This document shows, one piece after another, positions 50,081 to 62,040 of a stretch of DNA of 64,000 nucleotides. The notes below the pieces were generated by a model. It made no database searches. It saw only the letters and a program-made list of their open reading frames with translations, and was not told the DNA's origin. The position numbers and the translations under genes were made by a program. Origin of the DNA: Sesamum alatum (lineage: Eukaryota > Streptophyta > Magnoliopsida > Lamiales > Pedaliaceae); assembly GCA_034509735.1 (NCBI GenBank), contig JACGWO010000001.1:29391966-29455965 (forward strand). The letters run 5' to 3'. How positions within the stretch are numbered: position 1 is the first letter of the stretch; each line of letters starts with the position of its first letter.

Positions 50081-51248
50081 TTAAATGAAAATCCATTTGA
50101 AAGAATATAAAGAAGCACGAATTATTAACAATTTTACTATTCAACTAAGTTTAAATTTATTTTGAGATCTATATGTACACAACACTTTAAATGCAGAAGA
50201 TAAGACCAAATCAAATAATTTCATATGCTAAAATTAGAAATATGCAACGTCTTTCAACTATTCATAATTGTAATAAAATTCTTAATCAAAGTAATATTCA
50301 TAGTCAAGATCAAAAAAATAAATCAAATAAACTGCCTATATATATATAATAAAACTATATTGAAATTAATAAACTAAATAATTTCCTTTAGATTGAAATA
50401 TAATAGTAATAATAATATGAAATTAATCACAATCTTACATATTTATCATAATATCAAACTTATAGCATATAGTTAAATACATTCTAAGAATAAGTTTGGA
50501 GCCTTAGTTTTTATAAGAGATCAAAAAATTTTAATATTGTTTTTCTTAGTTTGGTATATTTAATCCTTTAAATTCCATATTTAACTCTAATCTTTGTCTT
50601 TTATGATTCATAGACATATAAACTAAACCATAATTATAAAATTGTATTAAATTCCTATAACCAACATGAAAATAAGTAAATAATTATTATGTGATAATTT
50701 AAAAAAATATTATCTATACCTTTTTCTTTAATACTTTCAATAAAAATTGATAAAATCTATAATATAAACATACAATACAAGAAAAGTACATGGCAAATGA
50801 CCAACCACAAATTGTTAATTTTTCCGTCTTTTTTTTTTCATCTATTTTTAAGTACTTTCTAGACCTTATGTGTTTTTTAATAGTCTAATCAAGAAAAAAC
50901 CATGGAAAGTAAATGTATTAGTATAAAGAAATTATTTTTCTTATCTTTAATTTTTTTCTAAATCTAAACATCTAAAAATTAAAATTTAAAAAATAATTCA
51001 AAATTATTTACCCAAGGTTTGTTAATATGAATATCTACATTTATAAATTTAAGTTTTATATTACAATAATTATAAATTATTCAAGTGAATAAATATATGA
51101 AAATTTAATTGGATAAATAGAGTACAAAGATGGTATTTCGAAATAATATATAATTTACTATTTATTTATTTAATCATAATTCTTTTTTACTTTAATTACT
51201 GTTTCAAAAACTAAAAATAAAACATAGACACACAACCTGCTAAAGTCT
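50081..51248. other. AT-rich DNA, no gene recognised
   Basis: The repeat blocks of the preceding field stop near 50080. No ORF, RNA gene or element signature was found in this stretch. Confidence 0.6.
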
Positions 51249-51432
51249 ATATTATTTTGCAATTGTAAATTTGAGCTCCCTTATTGACATCATAGACTCC
51301 TCGATACCCATGTAAAATGTATCATGTTTGCCCAAATTACAAGGTAAAGTTTTAATTTCTCCCTTCTGCCCTAGATGCGAGGATTCCATGATGTGAACAA
51401 TTAGAGCTCAAATCCACAATTACAAAATAGTG
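51249..51432. mobile_element. Fold-back MITE-like element, about 185 bp
   Basis: The left arm (from about 51249, attttgcaattgtaaatttg, agctc, gacatcatagactcctcg) pairs with the right arm (cgaggattccatgatgtgaa, gagctcaaatccacaattac) over about 55 bp, with few mismatches. About 65 bp separates the arms. There is no coding sequence. A short direct repeat at the borders could not be fixed by eye. Confidence 0.7.
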
Positions 51433-53179
51433 GAGATTAACCTTCTAATTTACCTAAGAATGAGTAGAACATTTATTTTTAGAAGAAGAACTTGAACTTA
51501 TTTTTTGAGGTCTTTCATTGCCAATACTCCCATTCTTGCTTGTGCAATATTTTAAAATGAGTAAAAATAAGTGTTTTCTTCATAAACTTTGAAGAGGGCC
51601 ACTTTTCTAGGCGGAAAATGGTAGTTTTTTTTTTGTTTTTTTTTTTCATCCAAGCGGCCTGATGGGCTTGGCACATGAGATGTTCTGTTAATTTGATGGC
51701 AAGATGGCGGAAAGGACTAGTTCTCTCAAAAGATGCAATCTTTGAGCATCAATCTGTCCCCGTTAATTGTTTGTGGGTCAAAATCGAATTAGTGGTATAA
51801 TTGAGGGCTAAAATTGTAATCATCCTGAAAAAAATCATATCCTATGTTTTTAGTTATGAAAAGGCCCTTGAAGTCTAATTTCATCTGCATTGATTTTATT
51901 TGAAATTCTAGAGTACTCAAAATATTGCGCCAAAAGACAAATATGTGTAATTTTGATAGAAATTTTAGAATATAGAGTGAACACTTAATATATGTTTAAA
52001 CTATATTATCGTTAAAAGAAAGTCTAAAACGTATAATTATATAATATAATATAATATATACATATATATACAATTGTATCAGGATCATATTATCATTTAG
52101 TTTTGTACATATTTAACATCTAACTAATGGTACTTTTAAATTACTTATATATAAATACAACTAAAAGAATTGAATCTCAATTACTTTACCTTTTGCATCC
52201 TTTATTTGTAATGAAAAAATCACCATTTAAATTAATCCATGTTTTTTATTTGATTCACTTATGAAATAATTACGTTTTCATCTTTTTTCCGAGTTGTACA
52301 AATTGGGAAAAAAATTAGTAGTTGATATATTTTTTCTATTTTTTTAATTCTTATACCAACCATCACTATAATTTTTTATAATATAATTTTCTTGTAATAA
52401 TCTATTTACTTTACTTTTCATTTTATTCCTCATGTAGGTGGAAAAAAATCTAAACTGATAAATAGTATTTTATGGAATGAATTGAAACGGAATAAGCACA
52501 TATAAAAATTCTTGTTTCTAATTGAACTTTAGTTTCATTGAACTTGCGGTTATTCTAAACTTAATTCACTTACAAAATAATGTTTAAGTTTTTGGAATTG
52601 TGCAGATTTTAAAAGAAAAATTATATTATAAAGTTATTTCATTTTTTTATTGTAATTTTTACTTCTTATGCAAACTATCTTTAAAGTTATTTATCACATA
52701 ATTTTCTATGAATAACTTTGTTATGAAACTTTTATATTATTCATCATGTGGTCCAAAGAGATTTTGAAACAAAGTTCTAAATTGATCAAATTATTTACGA
52801 AACGTTTTAAAGTGGAATAATAAGTAATAGATGATATAAAAATAATTACTTATTGTTGAAAAAATCATGTAATATAATTTTAATGATCAACCTTCAATAT
52901 ATTAAATATTTAAGAGTCTAGTTATTGATCTAATTACACAATTAATTAGCCATCCATGATATTGTTCATTGTCATGTAAAATTGTATCTATTATGTAATT
53001 TTAATAAAATTATTTTAGTCATGAGAGAAAAATTTAAAAACTAATAACATTAGAAGTTTACTCATATATTTTATAATATTTGTACTTTAGAATAACTTTT
53101 GTTCAATTAACAATATATAACATATATGTAATCTAATTTAATCTAAATTAATTTGTCTCAATCTCCACTGGAATCCTAC
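51433..53179. other. AT-rich DNA, no gene recognised
   Basis: No gene or clear element is visible. The part near 51590-51800 is less AT-rich and could be an old insertion, but it shows no boundary or coding signal. Alternating TA tracts lie near 52040-52075. Confidence 0.55.
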
Positions 53180-53619
53180 GAGAAATTAAATTTTTGGTCC
53201 ATTAACGATATTATTAAAACTATTTTGGTCCTCTTCTTCCACGAGTTACACTTTTGGTCCCTGAACTTGCCAATTTTGAATAGAGTTGGTCCACAGGTAA
53301 GTCTTTGTCAAACACTCACGAAAATGCGTGCGTAAAGCGTACGTGGAAGTGAGAAAGAGACGAAATAGGCTTGATTTTGACACCAAAGTTAGGTATATAT
53401 TGTTATTACCAGCAAATTTTGCATCAAAATCAAACCTATTTCCCCTTTTCTTCACGTCAGCGTACTCCTCACGCGCGCATGTTCGTTAGTGTTTGATGCA
53501 GACTTAAAAGTTGGACCTTCAAAATTGGCAATTTTAGGGATAAAAAATGTAACTCGTGGAATAAGAGGGACCCAAATCATTTTAATGATATCGTTAAGGG
53601 ACAAAAACTGTATTTTCTC
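53180..53619. mobile_element. Long fold-back (hairpin) MITE-like element, 440 bp
   Basis: Almost the whole element is an inverted repeat. The left arm runs from gagaaa at 53180 to about 53380 and the right arm from about 53420 to tttctc at 53619. Paired words include ttccacgagttaca with tgtaactcgtggaa, ttgccaattttga with tcaaaattggcaa, and ggcttgattttga with tcaaaatcaaacc. The loop is about 40 bp. Short ORFs on both strands are by-products of the arms. Such elements are non-autonomous DNA transposons. Confidence 0.82.
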
Positions 53620-54299
53620 CAATTCTGTCTTACCATTTAACTTTTTTGTGTTTAACACCTTAGAAAATACTAATCAAACTTATTAGTAGAAAGAGCTCAA
53701 TAATTTATATTATGTATTAAAGTTATAATACACATTATAAAAATGTAAGAATGGTAAACACGTCAAATTTATTTTAAGTTTTAAATTTTTATTTTGTTAA
53801 TATGATTATTCAAGTTTGTATTATGTTAATTATTAAATATATTAAATGAAAATCAAATTAATAATTTATTAGAAGATCAAACTATAAAGTAAGAATTATT
53901 TTAAAAAATTAAGGTTAAATTAAGTATGAACTTTCCTTTAATCGAGATCTATATGTTATATACGTATCACTTTTAACGGCATTACATAAGACCATGTCAA
54001 GAAAAAGATTTTGTCATGGCCTGTATGTTTTCCTATATAGTTAGTAATAACATTTCTAACTAATTTATTTAGTTAGTTATTAGGTACAAATACAACTCTT
54101 TATTATGATTCATTTTAGTTAGAAATCTATCTCAGCTCAACTATGCAAGTAAATTAACAACTATAAGACTAATTATAAAATTACTTATTTGTACACATAA
54201 ATTTAGATCTATTATTATGTGATAAAGATATATTTGAAATCACATAAAAAGGAAGAAACAAAAAACATGACAAATAATTCACACTTTTATACTATAGAT
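53620..54299. other. AT-rich DNA, no gene recognised
   Basis: No ORF, RNA gene or repeat boundary could be supported between the fold-back element and the next LINE. Confidence 0.6.
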
Positions 54300-56070
54300 A
54301 GATGTGCTGAAGCCTTTAGTATGATGTTGCAGGGAGCACAAGCAAGTGGGCAGATTCAGGGGGTAACTGTAGTAAGAGGAGTCCCATATATCTCTCATTT
54401 GCTATTTGCCGATGATTCGCTCATATTCTATGAAGCCATTGAAACAACTATAAGAAATGTTAGACGCATTTTGGCCGAGTATGAGCTGGCTTCTGCGCAG
54501 ATAGTCAATTTTGATAAATCGGAGATGGCTTTCAGTGGTAACGTTTTACCCATAGACCGTGAGCTCTTGGCTGCCATACTTCATGTTAATGTAGTTAGTC
54601 GGTTGGACAAATACCTTGGCATACTGTCAACTCTTGGCAGATCACAGAAGGCAGTATTTTAGGGAATCCGTGACCAATTTCGGAAAAGGCTTGGAGGGTG
54701 GAAAGAAAAGTTCTTGTCACAAGGAGGGAAGGAGATATTATTAAAGGCTGTTCTTCAAGCTATTCCACATTTGCAATGTCGTGTTTTGGTTTATCGGAGG
54801 GTCTGATCGGAGAATTGCAAGCAGTGATGGCTGATTTCTGGTGGAGTAATCCAAATTGTGGCAAAGTTCATTGGGTCTCATGGCAAAAGCTGTGTGTTAG
54901 CAAGCAAGCAGGGGGTCTCGGCTTTAGGGATCTGTCGAGCTTCAATCTTGCACTTTTAGCTAAGCAAGGTTGGAGACTGATTCAACATCTGATAGTCTCT
55001 TGAGCAAGCTTATGAAAGCGCGTTACTATCCAAATGCAGATTTTTTTCATGCTACCCTGGGAGCACACCCATCACTTACTTGGAGAAGTATACTGTCAGC
55101 ATGATTTATCCTTGAGGCCAGTAGCAGATGGCGAGTTGGCAAGGAGGAGACATCCAAGACATCTTCCAAATCAAGCTGAAACCTCTACAATGAACCAAGA
55201 ACCGAGTTGGCAGTTTATTTGGTGGATGAAGGTACCTAATCGTGTTAAAATATTTTGGTGGCGGCTTTGCCATGCCGCTATCCCCATGGATGTAAACTTA
55301 AGGCGACGGAAACTTGATGTGGGGGAAAGTTGTGCTTTCTGTGGAGACAGGGAGGAGGATGACAAGCATGCTCTAATTGACTGTTCTTTCGCACGTCAAG
55401 TTTGGGCAGTAGCAAATATCCCTACTGCCACGATAATGGAGTGGGGAAACTCGGCTAAAATGTGGGCTCGAAATTTATTTAAGCAATTTGATGAGGAAAC
55501 ATTCAGTCTTTGCATGACTATTGGCTGGGCTATTTGGAAAAACAGAAACAAAAAGATATTTCCGAATGTCGGGGATGTGTTGAGCAAGCATCTAGCTATC
55601 TGTCTGCTTTTCTGGAGCAACAACCTCTTTAGGGGAGGACAGAGGAAAATGGGTTCATCCATCACTAGGGAAAGTTAAAATAAATTGTGATTGGTGCTTT
55701 GTTTCCACTGCTGGGGTGCAGGGATTGTGGTCCGTGATTCGGCGGGCCAATGTCTGGGTTGGAAAACTGTGAGATTTAAGGATGCTCTGCAAGCCGAGAT
55801 TTTGCAGTAGAATCTGCTGGAAAATTTTCAAATGCTGAATTGGAGTTTGAAGGTCATCACTGCTTTGACTCACCACCACCATCCTGATCATCCCTTGGGG
55901 GCTATATTTCTATGATATCTTTAGTTTGTTACAAGGGATTGGAGATTACTGTTTTTCTTTCGCTTTTCGACAAGCTAATTGTGTTGGCTAAGAATGCAAC
56001 TCAGGATGGGGAGGGGACCTTTCCTCCTGTTTTTGTCCATCAAGTGTTATGTACTGATGCTGAAATGTAA
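54300..56070 (+). pseudogene. LINE C ORF2 C-terminal part (RT, zf-RVT, RNase H), broken
   Basis: Pieces in order: RT end with CAEAFSMMLQGAQASG and the catalytic FADD at 54405-54416 (open to a TAG at 54660); a post-RT stretch at 54698-55003 ([20 protein letters not shown]); the zf-RVT region at 55034-55678 (WWRLCHAAIPMDVNLRRRK, then CAFCGDREEDDKHALIDC and WAIWKNRNKKIF); and an RNase H-like tail from about 55680 (GIVVRDSAGQCLGW). The tail has stops and small deletions and ends in FPPVFVHQVLCTDAEM at about 56069. Plant L1 elements with an RNase H domain form a known sub-lineage. There is no endonuclease, and the protein is non-functional. Confidence 0.87.
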
Positions 56071-56097
56071 GTCTTGCTTTGTGTTTCAGAAAAAAAA
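54300..56097 (+). mobile_element. LINE family C, 5'-truncated copy with RNase H remnant
   Basis: The element starts within the reverse transcriptase, just after the place where LSPYLF would lie, and ends with an A-run at about 56090-56097. It has the RT catalytic motif, the zf-RVT region and then an RNase H-like region, which families A and B in this window lack. Downstream, the AT-rich repeat field resumes at once. No target duplication was identified. Confidence 0.85.
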
Positions 56098-57482
56098 TGT
56101 AATTTTTTATGTTATAGCAAAATTTCTACTAATTTAGAAAAATCTATTTATCTATTATAATTTGTGCAAAATATTTATTGAAATATTTCAAATTAAATAA
56201 TAGATTAAAGGTAATAAGAGCTTAAAATTTATATTAAATGTGGTCAAATTTTATTAAACTTTCCGAAAAAATGAAAATTAGTTTTCTTTTATTTTTATGA
56301 ATTACATTTATAAATTCTTCTGTATTTGTTACTCCCATTATTGTTAATTAACTCCATTTCTTTCTTGCATTTATAAAGTAACATATTTATTAAAAATGCC
56401 TTTACATGGAATATGAAATAATTAGAAAATTTGGAGTAATAATTAGAAAAATTGGAGTAATTGAAAGGTCTTGCCAATTTTGGCTTGTATATGTCCCAAC
56501 AATATTAATACACTAAATGTTATTTATGAAAGTTAATATTATTATTTTGATATTTTGGTATGTGGATTACTTCAAATAAAATAATTATGATATAAAGAAA
56601 TAATTAGTTAAAGAAAAAATTCTATAATTTAATAAGAAATAATTTATTTATTTAAAAAGTTTCAAATTAAATAATAATTCGTTAATATTCTTTTGATACT
56701 TTTATGCTATTTGGATTAGTTCAAATACAAATAATTATATTGCAAAGAATTAATTATTTATGTTATAGCAAAATTTCTATAATTTAAGAAAAATCTATTT
56801 ATTTACTATGATTTGTGCTAAATGTTTATTGAAAAATTTAAGTAATAGATCAATTTTAAAAGGTAATAAAAAGGGCATAAAATTTATATCAAATACATAT
56901 AAATATAGTTTTATTAAATTTTCCCAACTTATACGATCCTACTAATGTAATATTGAATAGTACAAAATTAGTTTTTCTTTTAATTTTTCTAAATTTATTT
57001 ATTGATTCTTCTGTATTTATTGCCTTTACATAGGATGAAATAATTTGAAAATTGGTGTAACTAAAAGGACTCAACAATTTTGGATTGTATATGCCCCAGA
57101 CAAAAACAGTACAACACTACATATAATATTATTATTTTGATACTTTGTATGTTATTTGGATTACTTCAAATAAAAATTATTATAATATAAAGAATTAATT
57201 ATTTATGTTAAAGCAAAATTTTTACAATTTAATAAGAAATAATTTATTTATTATGAATTGTGGTAAAATGTTCATTAAAAGAATTTCTAATTAAATAATA
57301 ATTCAATTCCAAGAAGTAATAAAGATTGGGTTAAATTCACATCGAATACAAATACAAATGATTAATATGTAAAGAACTAAGTATTTATGTTATAACAAAA
57401 TTTCTACTAATTTAGAAAAATCTATTATTTATTTTGATTAGTGCAAAATATTTATTAAAATATTTTCAAATTAAATAATAGA
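56098..57482 (+). repeat. AT-rich repeat field, resumed
   Basis: Words of the 37916-50080 field return in the same orientation: ttatgttatagcaaaatttc near 56110 and 56760, gcaaaatatttattgaaata, aattaaataatagat, and atatgtcccaacaatattaa near 56490. The copies are more decayed. The field is cut on the left by LINE C and on the right by the solo LTR, and a few units continue at 59795-59850. No gene is present. Confidence 0.75.
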
Positions 57483-57487
57483 TCAAT
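57483..57487. repeat. Left 5-bp target duplication of solo LTR
   Basis: TCAAT precedes the TGTGACG start of the LTR and is repeated at 59790-59794. Five-base duplications are normal for LTR retrotransposon integrase. The flanks join back into the AT-rich repeat (aatagatcaatt...aaaggtaataaaaag). Confidence 0.8.
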
Positions 57488-58884
57488 TGTGACGCCCACA
57501 AATTTTTTTTATACATAATTATGGGGTTAATTGGTAATTATTTAAGAAAATTTAATTAATTAGTAGATATATTATAGATTAAATTGTGATCATATTAAGA
57601 CTTGAACGGAGTGAATTGGAACTTTATATAATATTTGGGAGCAATTTATATTAATTAAGAAATTAGAAAGAACGTAATAGGTATTTTAGAAAATTTTATT
57701 AAAGTTTGAAAAAAAAAAGGAAAGAGAAAGAAAGAAAGGTGGTTATTAGGAAGTATGGCAACGTGGCTGCCAACGTTTTGCTCATTGCATAAAAGGATAC
57801 CACTTGTCCTCAAACAAAATTATCACATAATAATAGGATATATATTACATGTATATGTATATATATATTGAATAACATATAAAGACATTAAATGTTGGGA
57901 GGAGCAATTTGTTTGCTTTCCGCCGAGCATAAGGTGACTTCCATCTCCTTTCATTTCCTGTACTTTTCTGAGGATGATTAGTTAATCAAAACTTATGTTA
58001 ATTATATTAGTTGCTTATCAATAATAACTGATCTAGATTAAATAATTTTTACTTTAAAATATATTTGTTACTGTAATTAAATTAGTTTATTTGTTTATTA
58101 GTTAACAATTAGTTAGCTATTCTATTAAAATGAATTATATTAGGTTAATTGATTGAAGTTCCAGATTAACCTTGATTAGCTTAGGACCATACAATTGTTG
58201 AATTGAGTTAACTATCCAATCAAGGTTTGTTGAACAAATTTGGTTTTGAATAAGTAAAGATTAATTAGTAATAATATTTGCTGATAATGAGAGCTAGCTT
58301 AATAATTAATTTATTTGATCCGTATATTTCGATTAATATATATAATTACTATTTAATATTTTATTTAGAAGTTACGATACTTTTGGTGTGTTGATTATAT
58401 GCATTATAACTTATTATAGGATAAGTGGGATAAGGTGAAAAATTGAGCAACTCCCTACGTACAAATAGATCGTTGTAAGTCGAGGTAAGTAAATAATTAG
58501 TGCTACTTATATATATGTTCTTTATTTCTATTAGTGTGTACGTAAATAATTAGTATTATCTACATATGTTTCATTTCCTGGTGATATTACTTTTACGTAA
58601 GCTTGTGATTTGTGCTTGACTAATCTATTTTGAACTGTACGAATGGTTTATGATTACTTTGAAATGATTATGTCGTGAAAGTGAAATGAGAAAGATATGC
58701 CATTGGCTGTTTGATACCAGTGTTATGTGCTTGTACGTGAAAAATATTGCTATGTGGTTTTATGTGGCTAGTTGGCTTACAAGAACGGTGATATGTGGAA
58801 TCGACGGAGTGATGGAAATTAAATGTAATTATGATATGAATACCCCTTGATGTTGTTGAATAGCCTATGTGGCAAAATGAAATG

Positions 58885-58975
58885 AAAAGAGCTATGATGC
58901 GATATGAAAGAACTATGATACGATGTGAAAAGAGCTATGATGCGAAATGAAAGAGCTTTGATGCGAAATGAGATT
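58885..58975 (+). repeat. Short tandem repeats inside the solo LTR
   Basis: The phrase gagctatgatgcgaaatgaa occurs about four times with variants, at 24-31 bp spacing. It is a local expansion in the LTR. Confidence 0.8.
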
Positions 58976-59253
58976 GATAAGCCTGTGTGGCATGCCAAGG
59001 GGATTCATGTATATATATGAATGAATAGTGAGGTTGAGTTGGTGGAGAAAAACACTATATCACCTTTCTGGTAAGCCAACTAGAAAAATACAAGTTTGAT
59101 TGGTTATCGTGTTATGGAATGACTATGTGGAGAAATAAAATGAAATGTGCTTGATTAAGTTGATTATATTATATACGTTGCTTGTTTTTGTCTTGTTGAT
59201 ATAATTGAGGTGCGTGTATAGTGGTACCGATTATTTACTTATTGAGTTGTAGG

Positions 59254-59549
59254 CTCATCCCTCTGCTAATATTTTCAGGTGTAGATTTTGCTGTGCTTAT
59301 TCACGACAACTAGGTCCACGGTTTGCATTCCAGTCAGGTCGAGCCAGTATGCAGTTTTCTCCTTATCATAAATGAAAATAGAATTCACATTTTGGATTTT
59401 ACAACTCATCCCTCTGCTAATATTTTCAGGTGTAGATTTTGCTGTGCCTATTCACGACAACTAGGTCCACGGTTTGCATTCCAGTCAGGTCGAGCCAGTA
59501 TGCAGTTTTCTCCTTATCATAAATGAAAATAGAATTCACATTTTGGATT
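59254..59549 (+). repeat. Tandem duplication inside the solo LTR, period 151 bp
   Basis: The stretch ctcatccctctgctaatatt through gaattcacattttggatt appears at 59254-59404 and again from 59405, nearly without change. It is therefore recent compared with the rest of the LTR. Confidence 0.93.
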
Positions 59550-59789
59550 AAAAGTGAGAATAGCATGTGAACTAATTATAATAGTCCCATTTTTGTCGTA
59601 CTTGATATATGTGTATATATGATCTTCTGGATAAGATATTAAAAATATTCTTGTTGTGATGATGAGACTATGTGTATATATACTCAATAGGGACTAGATT
59701 ATGTGCCTAATTATACATATAATCAGGGTTTACATTAAGTGTGATATTTAGGAAAGATATAGTCGTAGTATCGTTAGAGGGTGCTACAT

Positions 59790-59794
59790 CAATT
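59790..59794. repeat. Right 5-bp target duplication of solo LTR
   Basis: TCAAT directly follows the terminal CA of the LTR and equals 57483-57487. Confidence 0.8.
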
Positions 59795-60104
59795 TCAAAG
59801 GATAATAAAAAGAGCTTAAACTTTATATCAAATGCTAATAGTACCACTGCCATGGATGAGTTCAGATTGTGTATACACCATGCATAGCTACACACTATGC
59901 TGATGAGGGGTAGTCAATATTCATGGCATAATAACAATTGTAGTAATAGTAAATGAAAACGGCTTGATCGGGTCCTGATCAATCATGGTTGGAACAATGG
60001 TCAGACGGTGAGGGAGTATCTTTGTGCTACGGAGAGAACATTCATTGCCCCCTTGTATTACGGGCCACGAGGGTGACAACACAACGAGGAGGTATTTTTC
60101 GGTT
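59795..60104. other. End of the AT-rich repeat, then sequence without a recognised gene
   Basis: The first about 50 bp (aaaggataataaaaagagct) complete the repeat unit split by the LTR. The rest, which has mixed composition, shows no gene. Its end (ggtttgataaaaaggtta) already resembles the satellite relative that follows. Confidence 0.6.
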
Positions 60105-60800
60105 TGATAAAAAGGTTACATACACACTTGGAATCCACAACTACGATTTCAACTTCTTTGATACCCAATGATTTCAACTACATCTAAGACACTCTTTGGA
60201 ACTGTTCGCTTTTCACAGAATGTTCATCCTACCACGACGTCCTTTAAACCAATCCTCACAACAATACACTTTTGTTTAGGCATAATTGTCGGCTTGCTGT
60301 ATTGTAGTAACAAGTCTACGGGGTATGATAACAAAAGAGAAATAATGTTCCATACGAGAGGATATATACCTAATACTCCACATAATTGCCAGATGGCTGC
60401 CTAACGTTGCAACGCTTCTTCATTTTGCCTTGCATGTGCATTGTCGAATCCTATATGCCTATATATTCGACTTGGCTTGATAAAAAGATTAAAGACACAT
60501 TTGGAATCGAAGACTATGATATCAGCTTCTTCGGCACCCAATGCACTTCAACTAAATCTAATACACTCTTTGGAGATATTCATTCTTCATAGAACGTTCA
60601 TCCAACCATGACGTCCTTTAAACCAATCCTCACGACAATGCACTTTTGTCTAGGCTTGTATCATAGTAACAAGTCTACAGGGCTTGAGATAAAAAAAAAA
60701 AAAAGAAATAACGTTCCATAATAAAGGATATGTAACTAATACTCCATGTAATCATAGGAAACGCCACGTGAATCCAGTGTTTGTTAATATATAATATATA
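60105..60800 (-). repeat. Diverged dimer of the 334-bp satellite family (period about 374 bp)
   Basis: Two tandem units begin near 60114 and 60488. They carry, in the same order as the reverse-oriented block at 5993-6880, the words attaaag..cact, actacatct..acactcttt, cctttaaac, gcacttttgtct, cctaatactc and ataggaaac. Spacing between some words is longer, so the unit is about 40 bp larger than in the main array. The two units are also different from each other. This is a distant relative of the main satellite, 31 kb away and in the opposite orientation to most of it. Confidence 0.8.
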
Positions 60801-62040
60801 ACTCAGGGTTACTAAGATTCACCAAGCCGTGTGGTCAAGAGCTTGAGAAAAAAATGACTAATTCTCTCTGTTCTCTCTCACACACTACGAAAGACAAGCG
60901 GATCCGTCCGATAGCGTGAGCAGAAGCAATAATTATGAAAGTTTGCATAAATGAAAAGCAATAATCATCAAGATCCCAAGGGATGTACCCTTGGTTGCTC
61001 AACCGGGCGGTCGATGTAGGATATGATAATAAGAAAATACATATATCATATAGAGCATAGATTTAGAAAATAAACTACAAAAGCGTAAATCAACAATTAC
61101 CTTTGTAGTTAACTTCCTTGTACGGCTACAAGTGTTGTTCCTCTCCAGAAATGTTCACTAAGTTTAAAGGTACGAACTCTCTAACAAAGTCCACACCACA
61201 CCGGAAGAGATCACGTTTCTCTTACTAGAGAAAAACGGATCTAAGAGGATACGGTCCAAGAATATAGAACACTATTATGTTAGTGTTTCTTCTTGATCTA
61301 CCTTTGTTCTTAAAAATGATCCAAGATCAATGAAGAACAAAGAGGATAGTATGTGTATAGAGAGGGGCCGAAAATTGGAGAGAAAATTAGAATTTGTTTT
61401 TTCTTCTTTTTCCTATAAAAAGATGAAATGTAATTCTCTTTTTCTGATGATAGGATATACTCATATATATACATAATTAATGTGTTTAGTGGAATGTGTC
61501 TAGGTTCATTCAAGAATGTCTAGATACATCCCCATCAATCCCACTAATTCATCAATCAAGCCTACCATCTCATTAGGTATGATTTAATCATACCAAATGA
61601 AAGAGGCTTGATTGGAATTGATTTGTCCCTTACCAAAAGAGACAAGTCAACCCTTCATCAAAGCCATGCATGGCCGATTTTTAGGCTTCTAAAAGAAGCA
61701 ATTTTCGGCCATGCTTATTTGGGAAGGAGTCCAACTTCTTCTCATTCCAAAAGTGGAATTAACACACCTCTAAATTTAATGGACTGGGTTTTGTTGTAAT
61801 CCAATTACAACAAGCCAAAAATTAAATCCTATTTAATTCAAGGTCCACTTAAATAATTCCTATTAATCTTTTAATCCAATTAAAAGATCCAATTTTCGAT
61901 TCTCTAGTTTAATTGATAAATTCCATTTACCGATTAAAACGAGGGCCCAATACAATATCAGCCTGTCCATCCAATGGACAATCCCTTAAGTAATCCAAGC
62001 TCATTATCCTCTGAAATTGACTCATAAATTTCTTCACCTC
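60801..62040. other. Non-coding, retroelement-like region without recognised domains
   Basis: No protein family is recognised; ORFs are at most about 70 codons. The style (moderate GC, few long A/T runs) differs from the AT-rich field. A C/T-rich patch lies at 60864-60890. Confidence 0.45.

Larger units (their letters stand above)
57488..59789 (+). mobile_element. Solo LTR, 2.3 kb, probably Ty3/gypsy type
   Basis: The segment starts TGTGACGCCC and ends GGTGCTACA, giving the TG...CA ends of an LTR. It is flanked by TCAAT at both sides and interrupts a unit of the AT-rich repeat that can be rejoined across it. There is no gag-pol internal region and no second LTR, so it is a solo LTR left by recombination. 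Similar TGTGACRCCC ends are common in plant Ty3/gypsy LTRs; the assignment to that group is inference. It contains a TATA-like tatatatatattgaat near 57860 and two internal tandem repeats. Confidence 0.82.

Noticed and set aside
53153..53686. Overlapping ORFs on both strands as genes
   Set aside because: They arise from the inverted arms of the fold-back element.
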